Assembly (NCBI GenBank): GCA_963590165.1
Contig: CAVANO010000046.1
Location: 1 to 64,000, forward strand
DNA: 64,000 nucleotides
Source of the DNA: UBA11524 sp963590165
Lineage (GTDB): Bacteria; Bacillota; Clostridia; Christensenellales; Aristaeellaceae
Direction of reading: 5' to 3'
Position 1 is the first letter of the stretch, and each line of letters opens with the position of its first letter. This document shows, in pieces, positions 8,004 through 17,509 of the stretch. The translations under genes were made by a program, and so were the position numbers. Below the pieces are notes generated by a model. The model did not search any database and had not been told where the DNA came from. It worked only from the letters and a program-made list of their open reading frames with translations.

Positions 8004-9302
8004 ATGAAAAGAACCCTATCACTCATCGTAACCATCTGCCTGCTGCTGTGCGGAATTTCCTGCGCAGCCGCGGAGGAAACAGCCGTGTTCGACGGTAAGG
8101 AGTACACGCTCCTTTACACCGTTGTCTGCGATGCCAGCCTGACGCTCATTGACGCGCAGTTCGACCCGTATTTCGAGGGCGGGGCGGAGGCTGGCGTTCG
8201 CGCAATCGTGAATGCCGGCAACGTCTATGTCAACGGTCAGCGGATTCCGTACACGCTTGCGGATGGCACGCTGAGCACGGAAGCGCTTGTCGTGAATGGA
8301 GAAAACGCCATCTGGCAGGTCGAAGGCGGCTGGGCATGGAAGGCACATCTGCAGCGGCAGTGGGATGACGGCTTCTTCATGCCGAAGGTCGAAGAAAACT
8401 ACGTGCAAGGTCAGCCTGTGACGCTCGAAGAAGCAGCCTTCCTGTATACGAAGCACATCGCCTACATGGTTGGTCAGACGATTCAGCTGTACGCGGAGGT
8501 TGGCAGTGACAAGGCATCCGTCATTTCGACGACCTATTACACCTCGACATTTATCAGCGAGATCAGCAAGGAAAACGGCGTTGTGTCCGTAAAGGATGAC
8601 AGCGGCGAGGATATCGGCGTGACATTTGCGGAGGAAAACTTCGACAGCGCTATTCAGCCGTTGGATATGATGATTTACTGGCAGGACGGCGTGAAGGGCT
8701 GGACGGCGAAGCGTGCCTACTCCGTGACCGGCAAGCTGATTGAGAACACCGACCCTGACGACAAGGACGCTATCAAGCATCCACTTTTCCTGGCTGATGG
8801 CGCAACGGAAACGGTGACGACCGGTGACTCTTACATCGGCAAGAACTTCGGTGAGGCCTTCCGCCATACGCAGTTCATTCGCGGCGAGCGTCGTACTGAC
8901 CAGTACAACAATCCAGATGAGGTGATCATCATGTGGTCGTCCGATGACGGTGCGGATCACGTGATCGGCTTCACGCGCGGCAGCGGCGCTCCGGCAGCAC
9001 TTGCTCATGCGGTTGCCTACGCCGAGCAGATCACGGCTGATGTCGTGGTCAGCGCGGACGGCACGGATGTACCGGCAGACAAGTACTGGGTGACCGAAGA
9101 AATCTGGACACCTTTCGCTGAGAAGTTGGCGGAAGCAAAGGCAATGGTGGAATCTGGCAACACCGACCAGATCGCTTGCGACAACATGCTCTTTGAGTTG
9201 GGCAATGTGCTTGGCGGTACGGAGGATTTAACCAGCACGAGCCCCATGAAGATGAATCCGCTGGGCGTAGTCGGCACGATGGCGGCAGGTACGGCTCAGT
9301 AA
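8004..9302 (+). CDS. Secreted protein of unknown function, first gene of ABC operon
   Basis: 432 residues with a signal peptide (basic MKR, hydrophobic stretch to about residue 20, likely cleavage near AAAEE). The mature protein is acidic, rich in Asp, Glu, Thr and Tyr, with no cysteine motif. No known domain recognised. A short segment VVSADGTDVPADKYWVT suggests beta-rich, Ig-like modules. It lies between the promoter and the substrate-binding protein gene with a good AAGGAGGAG site, so it is produced with the importer and probably acts at the outer cell surface on the same substrate. Confidence 0.7.
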   Translation: MKRTLSLIVTICLLLCGISCAAAEETAVFDGKEYTLLYTVVCDASLTLIDAQFDPYFEGGAEAGVRAIVNAGNVYVNGQRIPYTLADGTLSTEALVVNGENAIWQVEGGWAWKAHLQRQWDDGFFMPKVEENYVQGQPVTLEEAAFLYTKHIAYMVGQTIQLYAEVGSDKASVISTTYYTSTFISEISKENGVVSVKDDSGEDIGVTFAEENFDSAIQPLDMMIYWQDGVKGWTAKRAYSVTGKLIENTDPDDKDAIKHPLFLADGATETVTTGDSYIGKNFGEAFRHTQFIRGERRTDQYNNPDEVIIMWSSDDGADHVIGFTRGSGAPAALAHAVAYAEQITADVVVSADGTDVPADKYWVTEEIWTPFAEKLAEAKAMVESGNTDQIACDNMLFELGNVLGGTEDLTSTSPMKMNPLGVVGTMAAGTAQ

Positions 9303-9358
9303 ACAGGAAAGAATTCCGTTGAACGGATATTCGTTAAATGATCAAGGAGGAAGACATC

Positions 9359-10909
9359 ATGAAGAAAATCTTGGCTCTCGCACTGGCACTGTGTCTTGCG
9401 CTTACTGCCTGCTCGTTCGCATTTGCAGCGGATGCGGACAACAACGGCCGTGTGGACAAGGTTGTCTATGCCGGCACGCAGTCCTATATCAGCCTTGTAC
9501 CGTTCCTGAATCCCAAGACCTACACGACCGCCGTGTTTGAGCCGCTGGGCTCCTTCACGACCTACGGTGATGATTTCCAGGGGCTGCTGATGGAGTCCTG
9601 GGAATATGACGGCGACCGCACGTATACCGTGAAGCTCTACGAGAACATCCACGACTCCGAGGGCAATCCGATTAAAGCATCGGACGTGGCGTTCTGCTAC
9701 GCGACTGAGCAGGTCGGCTCTTCGGAAATGTCGACGGTTGTCAATGCAATCGAATCCGTGACCGCGATTGATGAGTATACCGTGCAGTTCGTCTGGAAGA
9801 CAACGCCTGTCAAGGGTGCCTTCGAGCATGTGGCGAGCTACGTCAATATCGTTAGCGAGGCCGCGTATGTGGCATCGGGTGACGGCATGGCATCGAAGCC
9901 GGTCGGCACGGGTCCGTACAAGGTGACCGACTGGGTGTCCGGCGTGTCCATCACGCTGGCTGTGAACGAAAATTACTGGGCAACCGGCGATCAGGTGAAG
10001 CTTCCGCGTCAGCAGCAGCCTGCCGATGTGATCGAAATTCAGACGATTTCTGAAACCTCACAGCTTTCCGTTGCCCTGCAGATGGGAACTATCGACATGA
10101 CGGCGGACATCGCAAGTCAGGATGCGGCATTCTTCGCAGAGGGCGGCCCGTTCTCCTCGATGTACACGGTCGAAGAGACTACAGCGACTGCACCAAAGTC
10201 CCTGCTTGTCAACCATTCGCCCAACAGCAAGACGTCCGACCCCTATCTGCGTATGGCGATTCTGACCGCGATTGACCAGGAACTGGTCGCTGCGATGGTC
10301 AACGGCGGCGCAAACATTGCCACCTATGGTCTCGGTTCGCCCATGAATCCTGACTATGATGCGGAAACCTTTGCTTCCTATATCCCTGCCCACGATGTGG
10401 AGAAGGCAAAGGAGTACCTCGCACAGTCACAGTATCCGGACGGCTGCGAAATCACCCTGTTGTTCATTGATGGCACAATTGCCAACGATATCGCCGTCGT
10501 TGTGCAGAGCCAACTGGCGCAAATCGGCATCACCGTGAACGTTTCCGGCAACATTTTCCCCAACTGGCTGGCTGCCAAGAACGATGATTCCGCGTGGGAA
10601 CTGAACCTTTCCGAACTGAGCGGCTTTTATGTGACTGACCTGTGGGAATCTGCCTTCGTGAAGCAGAATGAGGTTTTTGCACCGGATGATGAGTTGGCGG
10701 AACTGCGCAGCGTCATCAGTAGCGCATTGAGCGTCGCGACGAATTCTCAGGAAACCGTGAATGCGGCGCAAAAGTACATCACCGAGAACGTATATTGCGT
10801 GCCGTTGCTGGTGGAGAAGAAATACAATGTGTACAATTCTTCTTTGATTGACAGCATCTGCTATTCCGGCGAGGGCGCCGTGTGTGTGCAGGGTTTCTCC
10901 TTCAAGTAA
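9359..10909 (+). CDS. ABC transporter substrate-binding protein, family 5 (Opp/Dpp type)
   Basis: 516 residues. The signal sequence ends in LTAC, giving a probable lipoprotein with Cys18. The mature part has family-5 features: an N-terminal loop with placement of SLVPFLNPKTY, the GDDFQGLLMESWEYDGDRTYTVKLYENIHDSEGNPIKASDV-like region (residues 65-115), and a central GTGPYKVTDW motif. This family binds di- and oligopeptides but also oligosaccharides in several glycan-using bacteria; the deacetylase and hydrolases in the operon point to a glycan here. Start ATG at 9359, 8 bases after AAGGAGG. A hairpin follows the gene and may raise its expression over the permeases. Confidence 0.88.
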   Translation: MKKILALALALCLALTACSFAFAADADNNGRVDKVVYAGTQSYISLVPFLNPKTYTTAVFEPLGSFTTYGDDFQGLLMESWEYDGDRTYTVKLYENIHDSEGNPIKASDVAFCYATEQVGSSEMSTVVNAIESVTAIDEYTVQFVWKTTPVKGAFEHVASYVNIVSEAAYVASGDGMASKPVGTGPYKVTDWVSGVSITLAVNENYWATGDQVKLPRQQQPADVIEIQTISETSQLSVALQMGTIDMTADIASQDAAFFAEGGPFSSMYTVEETTATAPKSLLVNHSPNSKTSDPYLRMAILTAIDQELVAAMVNGGANIATYGLGSPMNPDYDAETFASYIPAHDVEKAKEYLAQSQYPDGCEITLLFIDGTIANDIAVVVQSQLAQIGITVNVSGNIFPNWLAAKNDDSAWELNLSELSGFYVTDLWESAFVKQNEVFAPDDELAELRSVISSALSVATNSQETVNAAQKYITENVYCVPLLVEKKYNVYNSSLIDSICYSGEGAVCVQGFSFK

Positions 10910-10929
10910 TCAGTTTTGAGCCTCCCCAA

Positions 10930-10958
10930 GGGGCTGCTGCAGGTCGTGCAACAGCCCC
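10930..10958 (+). terminator. Intercistronic hairpin / partial terminator
   Basis: GGGGCTGCTGCA (10930-10941) pairs with TGCAACAGCCCC (10947-10958) with one mismatch and is followed by a weak pyrimidine-rich tail (GTCTTCCTTTTA). Located between the binding-protein and first permease genes, where attenuating hairpins commonly keep the binding protein in excess. Confidence 0.65.
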
Positions 10959-10995
10959 GTCTTCCTTTTATGACACGGCAATGAAAGGCGAGCCT

Positions 10996-11931
10996 ATGTG
11001 GAGATATATCCTGAAGCGCCTGGCGATGATGGCATTTGTGGTGCTGGGCGTGGCAATCGTGATTTTTTCGATTATGTATTTCATTCCCGGCGACCCGGCG
11101 CAAATTATCCTCGGTTCCACCGCCACAAAGGAGCAGGTGGCGGCGCTGTCCCATGAGATGGGACTCGATCAGCCGTATCTTGTTCAACTGGGCAAATATC
11201 TGTCCGACACGTTCCTGCATCTGGACTTCGGTACGTCCTATCAATCGAAGCTTGCGGTAGGTACAGAACTGCTGGAGCGCTTCCCGCGTACACTGATCAT
11301 TGCTGCATTCTCTATTCTGCTGACGGCGCTCATCGGTATTCCGCTGGGCATTGTTGCTGCAACGCATCAGGGAAAATGGCCGGATTACACGGCGATTGTC
11401 ATTTCCATGGTAGGCATTTCGCTGCCCGGCTTCTGGCTGGCATATATCCTGATTAACTGGCTTTGCGTGCAGCTGCGCATTCTGCCCGCCTTCGGTGTCG
11501 CCTCATGGAAGAATTACGTGATACCGATTGTATCCAACTCGGTTGTCGGCATTTCGATGATTGCAAGGCAGTGCCGCGTAGACGTGCTGGAGGTCATCCG
11601 TTCCGACTACGTAACGACCGCGCGCGCAAAGGGTGTCAGCAACCGCAACACCATCTTCAAGCATGTAATGCCGAATGCGTTGATTCCGCTGATTACATCG
11701 CTTGGTGCGACATTTGCCAATTCGCTTGGCGGCACAGTCGTCACCGAAACGATTTTCATGATTCCCGGCATCGGGCTGTACATGACAAACGCCATCGGTA
11801 GCCTTGATTATCCGGCGGTTCGCGGCGGCGTGGTCGTGATTGCGATTGCGTTCAGTTTCGTGATGCTGCTTGTTGACTTGATTTATGCCTTTGTTGATCC
11901 GCGCATCAAGGCGCAGTATACAGGCAAGTAA
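10996..11931 (+). CDS. ABC permease, DppB/OppB type
   Basis: 311 residues, six membrane segments, N-terminus MWRYILKRLAMM as in DppB/OppB proteins. PGDPAQIILG after the first helix and the cytoplasmic coupling motif YVTTARAKGVSNRNTIFKH are diagnostic. ATG at 10996 is chosen because MWRYILKR is the conserved family N-terminus; an ATG 15 bases upstream is an alternative. Pairs with the 11945 permease. Confidence 0.9.
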   Translation: MWRYILKRLAMMAFVVLGVAIVIFSIMYFIPGDPAQIILGSTATKEQVAALSHEMGLDQPYLVQLGKYLSDTFLHLDFGTSYQSKLAVGTELLERFPRTLIIAAFSILLTALIGIPLGIVAATHQGKWPDYTAIVISMVGISLPGFWLAYILINWLCVQLRILPAFGVASWKNYVIPIVSNSVVGISMIARQCRVDVLEVIRSDYVTTARAKGVSNRNTIFKHVMPNALIPLITSLGATFANSLGGTVVTETIFMIPGIGLYMTNAIGSLDYPAVRGGVVVIAIAFSFVMLLVDLIYAFVDPRIKAQYTGK

Positions 11932-11944
11932 GGAGGCGGAGAAA

Positions 11945-12805
11945 ATGAATCAGACGAAGGTCAGGAAAACCAGTCAGGGACTGGAGGTTTTCAAACGGTT
12001 CATGAAAAATCCCCTTTCCGTCATCGGCATGACGATCTTTGTGATTTTCGTGGTGCTGGCACTGCTTGCTCCCTATATCTGCAAATATGATTATGCGACC
12101 ATGTCTACCGAAACCTTTCAGGCACCCTCTGCGGAGCACCTCTTCGGCACGGACAAGTTCGGACGCGACCTGTTCAGCCGAATCCTCTACGGCGGACGAT
12201 ATTCCATCTTCATGGGTATTGCCGCGACCATCATCGGCACGGTCATCGGGCTTGTGCTGGGTGCGATTGCTGGATTTTTCGGGCAGACGGCAGACAACAT
12301 CGTCATGCGCATTCTCGATGTCATACAGGCAATCCCTGGCATCCTGCTGGCAATGGTCATTTCAACCGCCCTTGGACCCGGCGTGGTGAATACCATCATC
12401 GCACTGTCCATTGCCGGCATTCCCGGCACGGCGCGCATGCTGCGCAGTTTGATTCTGCAGATCCGCAACTGCGATTATATCGAGGCGGCAAGTTCTATCA
12501 ATTGCTCCAATGTCCGCATCATTTTCAAGCACATCCTGCCCAACACGTTCGGCCCGATTCTGGTTGGCTGTACGATGGGGATTGGCGGCACGATCATGCA
12601 GGCGGCTTCGCTGTCCTTCCTTGGGCTTGGCATTCAGGCGCCGATTCCGGAGTGGGGTGCGCTGCTGAATGAAGGCAAGAATTACTTTACGCTGTACCCC
12701 TATTTGCTGATTTATCCCGGCCTTGCCATCGGCATCCTGAGCTTTGCAACCTGCACCATGGGCGACGGGCTGCGCGATGCGATGGATCCGAGGCTGAAGA
12801 AGTAA
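11945..12805 (+). CDS. ABC permease, DppC/OppC type
   Basis: 286 residues. OppC-type N-terminal domain (FKRFMKNPLSVIGM) then five to six helices, with HLFGTDKFGRDLFSRILYGGRYS and the EAA-type coupling loop YIEAASSINCSNVRIIFKHILPN. The family motif usually contains A-R-A-x-G where this protein has A-S-S-I-N, a mild divergence. ATG at 11945 follows AAGGAGGCGG. Forms the heterodimeric channel with the upstream permease. Confidence 0.9.
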   Translation: MNQTKVRKTSQGLEVFKRFMKNPLSVIGMTIFVIFVVLALLAPYICKYDYATMSTETFQAPSAEHLFGTDKFGRDLFSRILYGGRYSIFMGIAATIIGTVIGLVLGAIAGFFGQTADNIVMRILDVIQAIPGILLAMVISTALGPGVVNTIIALSIAGIPGTARMLRSLILQIRNCDYIEAASSINCSNVRIIFKHILPNTFGPILVGCTMGIGGTIMQAASLSFLGLGIQAPIPEWGALLNEGKNYFTLYPYLLIYPGLAIGILSFATCTMGDGLRDAMDPRLKK

Positions 12806-12820
12806 GAAGGTGTGAAAGAA

Positions 12821-13798
12821 ATGGACAATCAGGCGCACTTCCTTGAGGTTAAGGATTTGACGGTGTATTACACGGTCAGCAAAGTTGACACGAAGGCAGT
12901 CAATCATGTTTCTTTCACGCTGGAGAAGGGTGAAACGCTGGGTTTAGTCGGCGAAACAGGAGCTGGCAAGACAACCATCGCCAAAGCAATTCTCGGCATT
13001 CTGCCCCAGCCACCTGCACGGGTGATTGGCGGCAGCATCTGCTTTGAGGGTAAGACGCTGACGAAACTGCCGGAGAGCGAGATGCTGAAAATCCGCGGCG
13101 ACAAGATTGCTATGATTTTCCAGGATCCGATGACAGCGCTGAATCCCGTCATTCGCATCGGCGACCAAATCAGCGAGGTCATCAGCCTGCATGAAAGCTG
13201 CTCGAAAGCAGAAGCACGGAAAAAGGCGGAAGAAATGCTTGAAATGGTCGGCATTCCCGCGGCTCGGTACGAGGAATATCCGCATCAGTTTTCCGGTGGC
13301 ATGAAGCAACGCGTTGTTATTGCGATGGCGCTGGCGTGCAGTCCGGATTTGCTCTTGGCGGATGAGCCGACAACAGCGTTGGACGTGACCATTCAGGCGC
13401 AAGTGCTGGATATGATTACAGCGCTGAAGAACAAGAACAACACCGCCATGATTCTTATCACGCATGATTTGGGCGTTGTGGCACAGACGTGTGACAAGGT
13501 GGCTGTGGTGTATGCCGGCGAAATCATCGAAAGCGGTTCGCTGGCAGACATTTTCGATCATCCGACGCACCCGTACACCATCGGGCTTTTCGGCGCGATT
13601 CCGGCGCTCGACGGGGAGGATGAATGGCTACACCCGATTGAGGGTCTGCCGCCGGATCCGACAAAGCTGCCTGAAGGCTGTGCTTTCTCGCCGAGATGTC
13701 CGCATGCCTGCGATGCATGCAAACATGGCAAAATGCCGAATAATGAAATTGCTCCCGGTCACTTCTGCCGGTGCCTGAGAGCAGGGAAGGAGTCCTGA
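12821..13798 (+). CDS. ABC ATPase, DppD/OppD type
   Basis: 325 residues. Walker A GETGAGKTT, Q-loop at FQDPMTALNP, signature FSGGMKQRV, Walker B LLLADEPTTALD, switch His in ITHDLG, and the C-terminal oligopeptide-transporter extension with Cys residues (FSPRCPHACDAC) that can hold an iron-sulfur cluster in this family. ATG at 12821 chosen over a GTG nine bases upstream because the AGAAGG site suits it. Drives import together with the next gene. Confidence 0.92.
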   Translation: MDNQAHFLEVKDLTVYYTVSKVDTKAVNHVSFTLEKGETLGLVGETGAGKTTIAKAILGILPQPPARVIGGSICFEGKTLTKLPESEMLKIRGDKIAMIFQDPMTALNPVIRIGDQISEVISLHESCSKAEARKKAEEMLEMVGIPAARYEEYPHQFSGGMKQRVVIAMALACSPDLLLADEPTTALDVTIQAQVLDMITALKNKNNTAMILITHDLGVVAQTCDKVAVVYAGEIIESGSLADIFDHPTHPYTIGLFGAIPALDGEDEWLHPIEGLPPDPTKLPEGCAFSPRCPHACDACKHGKMPNNEIAPGHFCRCLRAGKES

Positions 13799-13799
13799 C

Positions 13800-14759
13800 A
13801 TGGAAAATCCCTGCATTGAGGTCAAGCATCTCAAAAAATACTTTAAAGTTCGCAATGGCTTTCTCCATGCGACGGACGATGTTTCCTTCAAAATTGAAAA
13901 GGGAAAAACGATGGGCATCGTGGGCGAATCCGGCTGCGGCAAGTCGACATTGGGTCGTACCATCATCCACATGCATGAGCCGACAGAAGGTCAGATTTTC
14001 TACAACGGAAAAGACGTGACGCACATCGGCAGGCACGAGATGAAAGAACTGCGCACGCATATGCAGATTGTTTTTCAGGATCCGTATTCGTCGCTGAATC
14101 CGCGCCAGACGGTCGAGCAGACGATTCGTGAGCCGTTGCTGCTGACGAGAAAGTACACCAAATCGCAAATCGACGAGGAAGTCACGAAGCTGATGGCACT
14201 CTGCGGCATTGAGGAACGTCTTCGGCTTGCTTATCCGCATGAGATGGATGGCGGACGTCGCCAGCGTGTCGGCATTGCGCGTGCCCTTTCGCTCAATCCG
14301 GATTTTATCGTCTGCGATGAGCCGGTTTCGGCGCTGGACGTGTCGATTCAGGCGCAGGTGCTCAACCTCCTCAAGGAACTGCAGCAAAAACGCGGGTTGA
14401 CGTACATGTTTGTGACGCATGATCTCAGTGTCGTCCGGCATATTTCGTCCAGCATCGGCGTGATGTATCTGGGACAGATGGTGGAAACAAGCGAGAGCAA
14501 GGAACTGTTTGTGAAGCCGCTGCACCCGTACACGAAGGCGCTGCTGTCTGCCATCCCATCGACGGACATTCATCATCCGCGTCAGCGTATCATCCTGAAG
14601 GGCGAAATCACATCGCCCATCAACCCAAAGCCCGGCTGCCGCTTTGCTGCGCGCTGCCCGTATGCAACGCCTGCTTGCAGTGAGCCGCAGCAGTTGGAAG
14701 AAGTGCTGCCCGGACACTTTGTCGCCTGCCATCGTTGCAAGGAATTGAATAACCTGTAA
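13800..14759 (+). CDS. ABC ATPase, DppF/OppF type
   Basis: 319 residues. Walker A GESGCGKST, Q-loop FQDPYSSLNP, signature MDGGRRQRVGIARAL (the usual LSGGQ is replaced by a DGGRR form seen in some Clostridia OppF proteins), Walker B FIVCDEPVSALD, switch His VTHDLS, and a C-terminal CRFAARCPYATPAC extension. Starts 1 base after the preceding stop, so it is translationally coupled. Completes a five-part importer in one operon. Confidence 0.92.
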   Translation: MENPCIEVKHLKKYFKVRNGFLHATDDVSFKIEKGKTMGIVGESGCGKSTLGRTIIHMHEPTEGQIFYNGKDVTHIGRHEMKELRTHMQIVFQDPYSSLNPRQTVEQTIREPLLLTRKYTKSQIDEEVTKLMALCGIEERLRLAYPHEMDGGRRQRVGIARALSLNPDFIVCDEPVSALDVSIQAQVLNLLKELQQKRGLTYMFVTHDLSVVRHISSSIGVMYLGQMVETSESKELFVKPLHPYTKALLSAIPSTDIHHPRQRIILKGEITSPINPKPGCRFAARCPYATPACSEPQQLEEVLPGHFVACHRCKELNNL

Positions 14760-14771
14760 GGAGAAATTGCT

Positions 14772-15674
14772 ATGAAGAAGATGATTATCCGAGCGGACGA
14801 TGTCGGCTATACGAAAATCCATAATCTCGGCACGTGGGAGACGATTGACCATGGCATGGTGACCGCCGCAGACGTGATGTTGGAATCACCCGGCACGGAG
14901 GATGCACTGGAATATCTGAAGCAGCGGCCGTGGATTTCTCTGGGGTGGCATACGCATTTCTGGTGCAGCCCTGTCCTGCCGGCGGCACAGGTGAAATCGC
15001 TGGTTATCCCCGGCACAAACCGCTTCCGGCATGATATTCACATCGCCGATGACATTGATGAAGACGAACTGTATGCGGAAATGCAAGCGCAAATCCGTCG
15101 ATGCGTTTTGATTGCCGGTCGTGCACCTGATACAACGAATATCGGTCAAAATGAAACCGTGTTCAATCGGGTGCAGAAGAGAGTCTGCGATGAATACGGC
15201 ATTGCCTATCAATTTGCGCGGAAGGAAGGGCGAGGTGCCGTCGACAAGCCGCTGGACAAGTGGGCGCATCTGAATATTTTTGTTCCTTCTCCTGTGAATG
15301 CCTATGGGGCGCTGGAAACGGATTCCATCTCGGCACAGTTTGAAAACTATGACCCGGTAAAGTATTACACGGAGGATCCGGATCATCTGCTTGATTTGCC
15401 GGACGACTGCATTGTCGAGCAAAGCTGGCATCCCGGCTATGTGGACTTTTTCGTATATAAGGAAGGCGAACAATCGCCCCGAGCCAAGCTGTTTACCGCC
15501 ATCCGCACGCAAGATGTTGCTGCGCTGACATCGCCTGTGCTGCGCGAATGGGTGAAGGCGCATAGGATTGAGCTTGTGAACTTCCGCGATGCACTGTATG
15601 GCACGCACGAATATCAGAATCATCTGCGGTGTACGGACAGCGACCTGTATATCGGGACGATTGAAGGCAGGTGA
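14772..15674 (+). CDS. YdjC/ChbG-HpnK family carbohydrate deacetylase
   Basis: 300 residues, no signal peptide. The N-terminal IIRADDVGYT and the metal-site histidines in SLGWHTHFW, followed later by SWHPGYVDFF, match the YdjC superfamily (ChbG, HpnK), metal-dependent enzymes that remove N-acetyl groups from oligosaccharides such as chitooligosaccharides. In the family the Asp of ADDxG and later His residues hold the metal. Located directly after the importer ATPases, suggesting that the imported compound carries an N-acetyl sugar. Start ATG at 14772 preceded by AAGGAG. Confidence 0.8.
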   Translation: MKKMIIRADDVGYTKIHNLGTWETIDHGMVTAADVMLESPGTEDALEYLKQRPWISLGWHTHFWCSPVLPAAQVKSLVIPGTNRFRHDIHIADDIDEDELYAEMQAQIRRCVLIAGRAPDTTNIGQNETVFNRVQKRVCDEYGIAYQFARKEGRGAVDKPLDKWAHLNIFVPSPVNAYGALETDSISAQFENYDPVKYYTEDPDHLLDLPDDCIVEQSWHPGYVDFFVYKEGEQSPRAKLFTAIRTQDVAALTSPVLREWVKAHRIELVNFRDALYGTHEYQNHLRCTDSDLYIGTIEGR

Positions 15675-15682
15675 AGCAAAGA

Positions 15683-17389
15683 ATGCCGTATTACAACAAA
15701 GACTACACCTATCCGGATATGTACCTCTGGCAGGATGAAACGTACCGCGGATGCATGAATGCTGCCGGACCGTTGTTCCTGAAGCTGCAGGAACTCCTGG
15801 AAAAGGAGAAGCGTACGGATCATTTCCCGGAACGGACAGATTTCATGACAGATGCGGTCAACCACATGCCGTATTTCCCTGATTACGTGAAGGAATGGGA
15901 AGAGAAGGGCATGTATTTTTCCTGCGCCGGCATGATGGGGGAGGTAATGGCACCGCGTGCGGTTAAGGAACATCAGGTAAAGGACGCGGCGGTACTGTAT
16001 ATTCCCTATGCCGCATCGAATGACCCAAAGCAAGGCATGAACCTCATCGCAGATAACGCCGAATTGCTGGAGCAGGCTGCAAAGGATAATATCCTCGTGC
16101 AATTTGCAGACTGCATGGCAAGCTTCCACGGCGCGATGATAGAAAAGGTGATTGAATCTCAGGGCACCTTCCGCATTCAATACAAACCAATTTTGCTGGA
16201 TATCAGCGCGCTGATCCGCCATAACTTGACGCTGGCGGATGTGCCGGGTTTGCATTTGTCAGACTGGCAGGAACCGTTCCTGTTCGCCGGACGGATGGTC
16301 GTTGATATCACGGACAAGCTGGAGATGAAGCAAGCGCATCAGCACAATATCAGCGAGATTTATCGCCGCGATGAGAAACGCTGGCACTGGAATTTTGACA
16401 GGCATATCCGTACCATGGCGGCAAAGCGGCAGGCGGAAAGCATGCACCTTGAGGTGGATTCGCCGGATGCCTATACATCGGAGATGCAGGCATTTTGGAA
16501 GGAACGCGGCATTCGCTATGAGGATCATGACCGTGACGGCGATTGGTATATTACGCTGACACCGACCGGAAAGGCGGATGCGCCGGATGAAAAACTGCCG
16601 CTGTTTGTTGTCATGAAAGAGCCGCGGACGGCGTGCAGGGCATCGACGCAGACGTCATTCCAGTTTTACTATGACTTCATCGAGCTGTGTGCGCAGGGGC
16701 AGTTCATGATGCTGTTCTTTGCGCTGGAAACGCCGGAGGACAACGATGAGGTGCTGCCGGGTATCATAGAGCGTGTATGTGAACAGTATCCTGTTGACCC
16801 GACCAGAATCTACCTAACCGGGCAGAGCCATAACGGGCATTACGCGCTGGAGTTCTATCGCCGTCATCCGAAGTTGATTGCTGCCTGTGCGCAGTTGTGC
16901 GACCCTGTCGGCCTGCAGTCGGGCGCAGTCATCGATTACTATCTGTCCCGCGCGGATGAGCTGATTGAATCATTCCGTCAATATACCTATCCGGACATTG
17001 TCGTGAATGGCAGTTTGGAAAATTCGTATCGCAAGACGGATCGCAGCGCGGAAAAAGCGGCGGAGGATGTTCGGTATTTCCGGAATCGCATGGCGGCATG
17101 GAAATTGCATCCGTATACGGAGGAGGAAATCCTCGATGCGCAGCATTCACACGATTATGCAACGCGCATGAATGGCGTTCCTGCCGACCGGACGGAAGTG
17201 CGGTTCCTCATGGGTGACGAGGTGTATATTTCGGACTATTTTACGCAGGACGGCACGAACACGTTCCGCTACGCCTCCATTGAGAATACGCCGCACATGA
17301 TTATGCCGCAGATGGCGGAGCTTTCGTGGGAATTCTGCCGACGATTTGCCAGAAACCGTGAAACGGGCGAAAGCATTGTGCGCTATTAA
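15683..17389 (+). CDS. Cytoplasmic alpha/beta hydrolase, esterase-like
   Basis: About 568 residues; the C-terminal half has an alpha/beta hydrolase pattern with the nucleophile elbow LTGQSHNGHYALEF and a nearby PVDPTRIYL strand, resembling polyhydroxybutyrate-depolymerase or feruloyl-esterase-like proteins. A late His is suggested by NTPHMIM. The N-terminal 200 residues do not resemble a known domain. There is no signal peptide. An in-frame GTG at 15671 overlaps the preceding stop (GTGA); the ATG at 15683 is preferred because AGGTGA lies 7 bases upstream. Last gene of the importer operon; probably deacylates an imported sugar. Confidence 0.68.
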   Translation: MPYYNKDYTYPDMYLWQDETYRGCMNAAGPLFLKLQELLEKEKRTDHFPERTDFMTDAVNHMPYFPDYVKEWEEKGMYFSCAGMMGEVMAPRAVKEHQVKDAAVLYIPYAASNDPKQGMNLIADNAELLEQAAKDNILVQFADCMASFHGAMIEKVIESQGTFRIQYKPILLDISALIRHNLTLADVPGLHLSDWQEPFLFAGRMVVDITDKLEMKQAHQHNISEIYRRDEKRWHWNFDRHIRTMAAKRQAESMHLEVDSPDAYTSEMQAFWKERGIRYEDHDRDGDWYITLTPTGKADAPDEKLPLFVVMKEPRTACRASTQTSFQFYYDFIELCAQGQFMMLFFALETPEDNDEVLPGIIERVCEQYPVDPTRIYLTGQSHNGHYALEFYRRHPKLIAACAQLCDPVGLQSGAVIDYYLSRADELIESFRQYTYPDIVVNGSLENSYRKTDRSAEKAAEDVRYFRNRMAAWKLHPYTEEEILDAQHSHDYATRMNGVPADRTEVRFLMGDEVYISDYFTQDGTNTFRYASIENTPHMIMPQMAELSWEFCRRFARNRETGESIVRY

Positions 17390-17447
17390 AATCATTCGGA
17401 TTAGTGGCTAAATTGCGCGGCGTTTTCAGAAAGTTTGCGCTTGCATG
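17390..17447. other. Operon end to TetR promoter, no terminator seen
   Basis: No clear hairpin with T-run after the hydrolase gene; some read-through into the TetR gene is possible. Confidence 0.4.
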
Positions 17448-17476
17448 TTGACAGAAAGTATGATTTGTGTTTTAAT
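17448..17476 (+). promoter_or_regulatory. Promoter of the TetR regulator gene
   Basis: TTGACA (17448-17453), 17 bases, TTTAAT (17471-17476). Operator-like half sites GTTTTAA (17469-17475) and TTAGAAT (17484-17490) overlap it, but in everted order and not as the full palindrome, so autoregulation is only a possibility. Confidence 0.65.
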
Positions 17477-17509
17477 TCATGTGTTAGAATCATGAACAGG
17501 AGAAGGACG

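Noticed and set aside
17469..17490. TetR operator in front of the regulator gene itself
   Set aside because: Only half sites GTTTTAA and TTAGAAT in everted order are present; the full palindrome seen at 5799 and 7947 is absent.
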